A stretch of 29,740 nt of DNA from Acidimicrobiaceae bacterium (lineage in GTDB: Bacteria > Actinomycetota > Acidimicrobiia > Acidimicrobiales > UBA8592): NCBI GenBank assembly GCA_002722525.1, contig PBMJ01000029.1, forward strand, positions 1-29,740. The letters run 5' to 3'. Positions 24,154 through 29,740 of this stretch are shown piece by piece. The notes beneath the pieces were generated by a model. That model did not search any database, was not told where the DNA came from, and worked only from the letters and a program-made list of their open reading frames with translations. A program made the position numbers and the translations under genes. Numbering within the stretch: the first letter of the stretch is position 1; every line of letters starts with the position of its first letter.

Positions 24154-24966
24154 ATGTCTTCAGATTCAGTAATTAATACCGATTTTGTCGAATTACGAAA
24201 TATCGCTAATGACGCTTCCAAACAAGCCAGTGAATACATCCTCCAAGAGAATGGAAACAAAGCGCTTCAGAATAATAAGTCAAGCTCTACAGACTACGTT
24301 ACTGAAGCGGATAGACAGGCTGAAGCCCTTATTGTGAGCATAATCAAAAGCGCACGCCCGCAAGATGGGTTCTTAGGAGAGGAAGGAGCGTCAGAAAAAG
24401 GCCGATCAAATGTTCAATGGGTTATCGACCCTATCGATGGAACAACAAATTACATTTACGACCATTCAGGGTTCGGCCCATCGATTGCAGCAAAAGTAGG
24501 AGATGAAGTTGTAGCTGGAGCTGTTACTGATTCGAGTCGTGGAGAAGTATTTGATGCTGCTAAGGGGCACGGGGCAAGATGTAACGGAGAGAGTATCACT
24601 CTAGAAAAATCGACCACGTTAGAAACAGCGCTTGTAGCTACAGGGTTTAGTTATAGAGATACCGATCGAATTACTCAAGCCGAAATACTTTTAAGCATCA
24701 TCCCTCAGATAGCCGATATACGAAGGATGGGAAGTGCTGCGATCGATCTATGCTCTGTGGCCAAAGGTAGAGTCGATGCTTTTTTTGAAACTGGACTAAA
24801 CGAATGGGACTTCGCTGCTGGCATGCTAATAGCCTCTGAAGCTGGAGCCACCACAGTTCTAGTGAGCGATTTTACTGGTAAAAGCTTAACCCTTGCAGTT
24901 AATCCTTCAATTGAAGAGCAATTTAGGACTCTCCTCTATTCAGCTGCGCTAAGTGTTAAATCGTAG
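24154..24966 (+). CDS. suhB: Inositol-1-monophosphatase family protein (SuhB-like)
   Basis: This Mg-dependent sugar phosphatase fold hydrolyses phosphate monoesters such as inositol-1-phosphate. Metal and catalytic motifs are intact: GEEG with E76/E77, the WVIDPIDGTTNY box with D92 and D95, and EWDFAAGMLIASEAGA with D219. The length of 270 residues fits. The family also includes histidinol-phosphatase HisN and fructose-bisphosphatase-like enzymes, and sequence alone does not separate these; inositol phosphate use (for example for phosphatidylinositol lipids in Actinobacteria) is inference. The ATG at 24154 follows the upstream stop by 4 bases, with no strong ribosome site. The next gene is a response regulator with its own predicted promoter. 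Confidence 0.88.
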   Translation: MSSDSVINTDFVELRNIANDASKQASEYILQENGNKALQNNKSSSTDYVTEADRQAEALIVSIIKSARPQDGFLGEEGASEKGRSNVQWVIDPIDGTTNYIYDHSGFGPSIAAKVGDEVVAGAVTDSSRGEVFDAAKGHGARCNGESITLEKSTTLETALVATGFSYRDTDRITQAEILLSIIPQIADIRRMGSAAIDLCSVAKGRVDAFFETGLNEWDFAAGMLIASEAGATTVLVSDFTGKSLTLAVNPSIEEQFRTLLYSAALSVKS

Positions 24967-24984
24967 ATATTTAATGCTTTGCTT

Positions 24985-25014
24985 TTAACCCGACCTAGCC
25001 TTTGCCTCTATCAT
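24985..25014 (+). promoter_or_regulatory. Predicted promoter of the response-regulator operon (leaderless)
   Basis: TTAACC (24985-24990, 4/6 to TTGACA), an 18-bp spacer and TATCAT (25009-25014, 5/6 to TATAAT) are followed by 6 bases to the ATG at 25021. The start site would fall at or next to the start codon. Confidence 0.55.
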
Positions 25015-25020
25015 GTTGGA

Positions 25021-25701
25021 ATGACCACCAAGGTACTTGTTGTCGAAGATGACGAACGAATCAGAACTGCTGTTCGACTTGCCTTGGAGAACGAAGGGTG
25101 GGAGGTTGTAGAAGCACGAAGTGGTGAGGAAGCCCTTCAGGTCTTTCCAGAAGCTGATGCTGACATCGTCCTTATAGACATCATGCTTCCAGGAATAGAT
25201 GGCTTCGAAGTTTGCCGGACTGTTCGAAGACAAAGTGATATACCCGTAGTTATGGTTACAGCCAGAGATGATACGCACGATGTTGTTGCTGGTTTGGAAG
25301 CTGGCGCCGATGACTATCTCACAAAACCTTTCGCTCCTAAAGAGCTAAGTGCAAGGATTCGAGCCCTTCTCCGAAGAGTTCGCATTCCAACCACAGAGCT
25401 AAGCAATCTTGAGTTTGGTGATCTTAAGATACTTCCTGATCAAGGGCAAGTAATCGTTGGAGAGAAAGCAACACACCTAACACGAACAGAATTTCAGCTA
25501 CTTATAGAATTAGCATCAGCACCTGGAAGAGTGTTCAGCAGGGATGAGTTACTTGAGCGAGTATGGGGACGAGGCTATTTCGGCGATGGAAGACTTGTAG
25601 ACGTCCATATTCGCCGACTTCGAAAAAAAATAGAGCCAGAAGATGCAAAACCGCGTTATGTAATCACAGTCAGAGGTTTTGGCTACAAACTTCAAGGATA
25701 A
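25021..25701 (+). CDS. mtrA: OmpR-family response regulator, MtrA-like
   Basis: A two-component DNA-binding regulator. The receiver domain has D10/D11, the phosphoacceptor D53 in VLIDIMLPG, T80 and K102 in ADDYLTKPF. The winged-helix output domain shows LTRTEFQLLIEL, SRDELLERVWG and the recognition helix LVDVHIRRLRKKIE, ending TVRGFGYKL. The start is the ATG at 25021 (226 residues): it opens the first beta strand (TTKVLVVEDD), and a longer frame from 24979 would add 14 non-conserved residues and run into the promoter. The order with a HAMP kinase and an LpqB-like lipoprotein matches the actinobacterial MtrA-MtrB-LpqB module, which controls envelope and division genes. The symbol rests on this context. 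Confidence 0.9.
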   Translation: MTTKVLVVEDDERIRTAVRLALENEGWEVVEARSGEEALQVFPEADADIVLIDIMLPGIDGFEVCRTVRRQSDIPVVMVTARDDTHDVVAGLEAGADDYLTKPFAPKELSARIRALLRRVRIPTTELSNLEFGDLKILPDQGQVIVGEKATHLTRTEFQLLIELASAPGRVFSRDELLERVWGRGYFGDGRLVDVHIRRLRKKIEPEDAKPRYVITVRGFGYKLQG

Positions 25702-25707
25702 CCAGCA

Positions 25708-27120
25708 ATGGCCATTCAATTTAGGCGGGGTGTTCGTCTCAGAGCGAGAGTTACTTTTGCATTTGGACTTGGAGCCTTGATTCTAACAACAGTGCTTTCA
25801 ATTGTTACTTATTTACTTGTCCGAGATAACTTACTGGAAACGCGAGAACAAAGTGCTCAAAGTGTCGCCACGGTAAACGCGAACCAAGCTCAAAGAAGAA
25901 TAATAGAAGAAATCGACACAGGAACGGCCCGCGACCTTCTTTCGAACCTTCGAGGGGTTAGAGCCGAATCTACTCCAGCCATTCGACTTGACAACAACTG
26001 GATTTCTGCTGATCCAGTTCTGTTCGAAGCTCCCGGAAATATAGACGCTGAACTATTGAACCTCGTTAATGCTTCTGAATCTTCTGGAGCGAAAATGAGA
26101 TACCGACTAAGTAACGGAACCCCCGTTCTTGTAATAGGGTTTCCCTTAACGGCACGAGACGCCTTATATTTCGAGGCAACCCCACTTGACGATATTGAAG
26201 ATACCTTAAATGCGCTCTCCCAGATTCTAGTGGTAACGAGCGCAGGAATTTGTCTTCTTGGAATAGCTATTGGCGCTTTCGCTTCTCGAAGGTTGCTACT
26301 TCCAGTCGAAAAAGTTGGTCAAGCTGCCAGAGCTATCGCTACAGGTGATTTAACCGCCCGATTAGAAGTTGGACGAGATCGCGATCTCGAGCAACTAACT
26401 GACTCATTCAACCAAATGGCTTCTAATCTAGAAGAACGTATACAAGCAGACGCCAAATTTGCGAGTAACGTTTCGCATGAATTGCGCTCCCCTCTTACAA
26501 CGATTATGGCCTCTCTAGAAGTGTTGAACGCAGATAAAAATACCTTCAATGAAGCATCATCAGTTGCGCTTAATCTTCTCACCGAAGACCTTGAGCGTTT
26601 CCGTCAATTAGTAGAAGACCTCCTTGAGATCTCACGATACGAAGTTAATGCGAATGCGTTGGAACTGGAGAGGTTTTTGCTCAAAGAATTTCTTAGGGCA
26701 ATTGCGATCCAATCAGGGCACGCACTTCTCCAAGTAGAATTCCTTAATTGCGATGATCAGACGATAATCGAAGCAGATAAAAGACGACTAGCGCGTGTAA
26801 TGAACAACCTTCTAGAAAATGCAACTAATTACGCCGGAGGTGCGACAAGGCTAACGGTGACACAGCATAATACCGATATTGAAATTTCAATTCAGGACAA
26901 CGGCCCTGGAATTCCTGAAGAAGAACGCAACACAATCTTTGAAAGATTCGCCCGAGGAGCAGAGGGGGGACGACGAGGGAAAGGAACGGGAACTGGACTG
27001 GGCCTCTCTCTTGTTGCAGAACATCTTAAACTTCACGGAGGAAAGGTGAATGTCCGTAGTCACGAGGACGGAGAGGATGGCTCAATTTTTACAATCACTC
27101 TCCCAAAGGTAATCAAATGA
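25708..27120 (+). CDS. mtrB: Sensor histidine kinase, MtrB-like
   Basis: The membrane-bound kinase partner of the preceding regulator. TM1 lies at about residues 13-38, an extracytoplasmic sensor domain at 39-167 and TM2 at about 168-190. HAMP follows (RRLLLPVEKVGQAARAIATG). The dimerisation helix carries H257 in FASNVSHELRSPLTT. The ATPase domain has the N-box NNLLENATNY, the G1-box DNGPGIP, the F-box IFERFAR and the G2-box GTGTGLGLSL. All parts are intact, so it should be active. At 470 residues it is shorter than mycobacterial MtrB because it lacks the long C-terminal tail. The stop overlaps the lipoprotein start as ATGA. AAGGA lies 9 bases before the ATG. Confidence 0.92.
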   Translation: MAIQFRRGVRLRARVTFAFGLGALILTTVLSIVTYLLVRDNLLETREQSAQSVATVNANQAQRRIIEEIDTGTARDLLSNLRGVRAESTPAIRLDNNWISADPVLFEAPGNIDAELLNLVNASESSGAKMRYRLSNGTPVLVIGFPLTARDALYFEATPLDDIEDTLNALSQILVVTSAGICLLGIAIGAFASRRLLLPVEKVGQAARAIATGDLTARLEVGRDRDLEQLTDSFNQMASNLEERIQADAKFASNVSHELRSPLTTIMASLEVLNADKNTFNEASSVALNLLTEDLERFRQLVEDLLEISRYEVNANALELERFLLKEFLRAIAIQSGHALLQVEFLNCDDQTIIEADKRRLARVMNNLLENATNYAGGATRLTVTQHNTDIEISIQDNGPGIPEEERNTIFERFARGAEGGRRGKGTGTGLGLSLVAEHLKLHGGKVNVRSHEDGEDGSIFTITLPKVIK

Positions 27121-27701
27121 AAATAATAAAAGTCTTTACCTACTTATCTTTAGCTGTTCTGGTTTTAACAGGATGCGGAATTCCCCAAGACTCTTCTCCC
27201 GTCTCCATACAGTCAACTTTTCCAGAGAATACGACACCGCAAACAGATACTGGGGTAAGTGAAGACTCTCGAACCTTTACAATCTATCTACTCGACGCTG
27301 ACAGCCAGTTAGTCCCAGTAACGCGCGAACTATCTGGCTCCGAACTTAGAATCACAGATCTGATTAATGAGCTTATAGCAAACCCTACTGAAGCCGAGTC
27401 GAGTATGGCACTAAGCACAGCGGTTCCGGTAGGACTTTCACTAGACGGAGTAAGCGTAGATGGAGTGGTTGCAACAATCAATTTCGAACCCGGAGGGTTA
27501 GAAATAGTTGAAGGAGAACAACTCACTGAGGCACTTGCTCAAATTGTCTGGAGCGTTACCGAATCAGGTGACGTAACAAGTTTGATTATTTCCATAAATA
27601 GTGAAATAAAGACTTGGCCGACACCAGATGAAGGTGACCAGAATTCATTAACGAGAGGTCAGTTCATTAGCTACGCCCCCCAAGTATCAGTTGTCGGATA
27701 G
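27117..27701 (+). CDS. GerMN-domain lipoprotein (short LpqB-like)
   Basis: A secreted lipoprotein of 194 residues with a signal peptide and lipobox LTGC, the lipidated Cys being C20. It is followed by GIPQDSSPVSIQS, which resembles the start of LpqB (a Gly-Val/Ile-Pro then Ser/Pro-rich segment). A GerMN (sporulation/germination) domain follows at about residues 55-175: FTIYLLDADSQLVPVTREL, RITDLINELIANPTEAE, TAVPVGLSLDGVSVDG, VATINFEPGG and a conserved ALAQIVWSVTE helix. LpqB in mycobacteria and streptomycetes is about 590 residues, with a GerMN domain and a beta-propeller, and modulates MtrB. Here the propeller is absent. The ATGA overlap with the kinase gene supports a partner role, which is inference. 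Confidence 0.8.
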   Translation: MKIIKVFTYLSLAVLVLTGCGIPQDSSPVSIQSTFPENTTPQTDTGVSEDSRTFTIYLLDADSQLVPVTRELSGSELRITDLINELIANPTEAESSMALSTAVPVGLSLDGVSVDGVVATINFEPGGLEIVEGEQLTEALAQIVWSVTESGDVTSLIISINSEIKTWPTPDEGDQNSLTRGQFISYAPQVSVVG

Positions 27702-27727
27702 CGGTAAATCACAGGACAGGAGAAACT

Positions 27728-29209
27728 ATGACGACCATTCTCGCAATTGATGCTGGCACTACGGGTGTTCGGACACTAGCTGTTAATAACAGTGGAGACA
27801 TTGTCTCCTCCTCTTATAGGGAGTTCAAACAATATTTCCCTAACCCTGGTTGGGTTGAACATGACCCAGAAGAAATCTGGGATGCCGTTCAGGCCACTAT
27901 GTCTGATGTTGTATCGAGCATTTCAGCTCCAATAGCTGCAATAGGTATCACCAATCAACGCGAGACTGCAGTAGTTTGGGACCGAGAAACTTCGCTTCCT
28001 CTTCATCGGGCGATTGTTTGGCAAGATAGACGCACAACCTCTCGGTGTGTAGAACTCGAAGATAAAGGACTTACCTCGATCATACGAGGATCGACAGGGC
28101 TAATAATCGACCCTTACTTTTCGGCTACCAAATTTGAGTGGATCTCGAAAAATTTACCAGCAGGGAATAACACTATTTTTGGCACTATCGATAGTTGGCT
28201 TGTATGGAAACTAACGGATGGGAAAGTCCACGCCACAGACACCTCGAACGCTTCACGCACAATGCTTTTCAATATTAATAGTCTGAGATGGGATAGCGAG
28301 CTTCTTGACTTATTTGATATAAACGAGTCGAGCCTACCTGAGGTGAGAGCATCAAATGGCGATTTCGGGAAGACAGGAAAAGAAGCATCCTGCGGTAAAG
28401 GAATTCCGATTAGAGGAATAGCAGGCGACCAACAATCCTCTTTATTTGGTCACGCTGCGTTCTCCAAAGGAGATGCCAAAAATACATACGGGACTGGTTC
28501 TTTCATTCTTATGAATGTCGGATCAGAATTACCTAACCCAGTTGATGGCCTTCTGTCTACGGTTGCTTGGACTCTAGAGGGGAATGGCACAACAACTACG
28601 ACTTACGCCCTAGAAGGCTCTATCTTCTCCACTGGAGCAACAGTTCAATGGCTACGGGATGGGTTGGGCATGATTTCTGAGGCTTCAGAACTTGAAACTC
28701 TAGCCCTTCAATGTTCAGACACGGGAGACGTGTTTATCGTTCCGGCATTTACTGGCCTCGGTAGTCCTTGGTGGGACCCTCTAGCTCGGGGAACACTCAT
28801 AGGAATCACTCGTGGGACGGGCAAAGCAGAGATAGCCCGAGCAGTAATCGAATCAATTGCATATCAGACGCGCGATGTAATAGACGCAATGCAAATTGCC
28901 TCAAATCAGCAACTACAAAATTTAAGAGTTGACGGCGGTGCATCAGTAATGGACCTTCTTCTACAGCTCCAAGCAGATCAACTGCAGGTTCCAGTTCTTA
29001 GGCCCCAATCAAAGGAAATTACTGCTCTTGGTGTAGCATTTCTTGCTGGGCTTTCGGTAGGCATTTGGACTTCCCTTTCTGAGATTACAGAAAAATGGAA
29101 GTTGGATATTAAGACGCATCCGGAGATGGACCGATTAACAGCGAACGTAGTTCACTCTCGATGGCTTCAGGCTATAGAACGCAGTAGGTCTTGGGCAATA
29201 AGCGACTAG
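27728..29209 (+). CDS. glpK: Glycerol kinase
   Basis: GlpK phosphorylates glycerol with ATP to glycerol-3-phosphate in the cytoplasm. It belongs to the FGGY family. Visible motifs are the phosphate loop AIDAGTTGVRTLAV (in many GlpK it is DQGTTSSR), the ITNQRETAVVWDRET substrate region, IVWQDRRT, DPYFSATKFEWI, the catalytic-Asp segment IAGDQQSSLFG, TYGTGSFILMN, and FTGLGSPWWDPLARGTLIGITRGT near the C-terminus. The length of 493 residues is normal. A strong AGGAG lies 5 bases before the ATG. It follows the lipoprotein gene by 26 bases and may be co-transcribed with the signalling genes, though the function is unrelated. No glpF or glpD neighbour is in the window. Confidence 0.93.
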   Translation: MTTILAIDAGTTGVRTLAVNNSGDIVSSSYREFKQYFPNPGWVEHDPEEIWDAVQATMSDVVSSISAPIAAIGITNQRETAVVWDRETSLPLHRAIVWQDRRTTSRCVELEDKGLTSIIRGSTGLIIDPYFSATKFEWISKNLPAGNNTIFGTIDSWLVWKLTDGKVHATDTSNASRTMLFNINSLRWDSELLDLFDINESSLPEVRASNGDFGKTGKEASCGKGIPIRGIAGDQQSSLFGHAAFSKGDAKNTYGTGSFILMNVGSELPNPVDGLLSTVAWTLEGNGTTTTTYALEGSIFSTGATVQWLRDGLGMISEASELETLALQCSDTGDVFIVPAFTGLGSPWWDPLARGTLIGITRGTGKAEIARAVIESIAYQTRDVIDAMQIASNQQLQNLRVDGGASVMDLLLQLQADQLQVPVLRPQSKEITALGVAFLAGLSVGIWTSLSEITEKWKLDIKTHPEMDRLTANVVHSRWLQAIERSRSWAISD

Positions 29210-29218
29210 CATCAGAGG

Positions 29219-29740
29219 CTAAAGATCTGTCAGCGTGTTCTTTATATGGCGGATAGCTTGAGAAGTGCGTTGTTCATTCTCGATAAGAGCAAACCGAACA
29301 TACCCTTCTCCTCCTGGTCCGAATCCCACTCCTGGAGAAGTAGCTACTTTCGCCTCTTTAACTAGCCAAGAGGCAAACTCTATAGACCCCATGTGCTTAT
29401 ATGGTTCAGGAATAGGTGCCCAAGCAAACATTGTGCCTTTAGGAGGTTCCATGCTCCACCCGATCCTATTCAGGCCGTCGCACAATGCATCACGGCGACT
29501 TTGATATATCTTGTTAACTTCTTTGGGGTGGTCGCTTGCCTCGTTAATTGTTACAGTCGCTGCAATTTGTATTGGCTGGAACGTTCCATAGTCTAAATAA
29601 GATTTAATCTTTGCTAAAGCTGCAATAACCTCACTGTTTCCAAGCATGAATGCCACACGCCAACCTGCCATGGAAAACGACTTTGTCATTGAGTAGAGTT
29701 CTACAGCGACATCTTTACCGCCATCTGCTTGGAGAATAGA
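29219..29740 (-). CDS. AlaC-like class I/II aminotransferase, C-terminal part
   Basis: A PLP-dependent fold-type I transaminase, cut by the window edge; the frame stays open to 29740 with no start in the window. The PLP lysine is in YSMTKSFSMAGWRVAFMLGN (residue order Ser-x-Thr-Lys). The segments KIKSYLDYGTFQPIQIAA, GTMFAWAPIPEPYKHMGS, EFASWLVKEAKVATSPGVGF and YVRFALIENEQRTSQAIRHI match alanine transaminase AlaC closely in pattern. AlaC-group members also include glutamate-pyruvate and related enzymes, and the exact substrate cannot be decided from this part. The gene is convergent with glpK, 9 bases from its stop, with no visible terminator. Confidence 0.85.
   Translation of the reverse strand, partial: SILQADGGKDVAVELYSMTKSFSMAGWRVAFMLGNSEVIAALAKIKSYLDYGTFQPIQIAATVTINEASDHPKEVNKIYQSRRDALCDGLNRIGWSMEPPKGTMFAWAPIPEPYKHMGSIEFASWLVKEAKVATSPGVGFGPGGEGYVRFALIENEQRTSQAIRHIKNTLTDL

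Noticed and set aside
1..29740. Mobile elements, prophage, CRISPR, tRNA or rRNA
   Set aside because: No transposase, integrase, regular spacer-repeat array or cloverleaf was seen; the gene order is a continuous housekeeping cluster.

Overview
The window is a cell-division and cell-wall (dcw) cluster of a moderately AT-rich actinobacterium. Actinobacterial markers are the long DivIVA/Wag31, SepF, the MraZ start of the cluster, an eukaryote-like (type 2) IleRS beside divIVA, a DUF3040 protein, and an MtrA-MtrB-LpqB-like signalling module. The low GC content and small intergenic gaps suggest an uncultured, streamlined lineage, possibly of the Acidimicrobiia. That placement is inference; the sequence alone does not settle it.

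Layout. At the left edge is the start of a minus-strand gene for an APAKK-repeat, histone-H1-like protein (1-107). The plus-strand ileS follows (308-3466) and converges on the dcw operon. The operon fills 3494-20771 on the minus strand, in transcription order: mraZ, a structured RNA leader, rsmH, ftsL-like, ftsI, murE, mraY, murD, ftsW, murG, murC, murB, ftsQ, ftsZ, pgeF, yggS, sepF, divIVA. Six of its junctions are ATGA stop/start overlaps, so much of the operon is probably translationally coupled. murF is absent from its usual place between murE and mraY, and yggT is absent between sepF and divIVA.

Upstream of mraZ is a run of TGGG-type direct repeats with an exact 10-bp period, which looks like the MraZ self-regulation operator. 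Between mraZ and rsmH is a long imperfect hairpin plus a 14-bp hairpin; this is the most striking non-protein structure in the window. Beyond the operon, still on the minus strand, lie a lipoate/biotin-ligase-fold gene, an 85-residue conserved small protein coupled to it by a GTGA overlap, a DUF3040 membrane protein and DNA polymerase IV.

From 23811 the genes are on the plus strand: a small two-helix membrane protein, an inositol-monophosphatase-family enzyme, an OmpR-type response regulator, its sensor kinase, a short GerMN lipoprotein resembling the front half of LpqB, and glycerol kinase. A minus-strand AlaC-like aminotransferase runs off the right edge.

Together the genes supply lipid II precursors (MurB, MurC, MurD, MurE, MraY, MurG), the septal synthase pair (FtsW and FtsI), the divisome scaffold (FtsZ, SepF, FtsQ, FtsL-like) and polar growth (DivIVA). 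A likely envelope-stress two-component system sits nearby. No RNA genes for tRNA or rRNA, no insertion sequences, no phage genes and no CRISPR array were seen.
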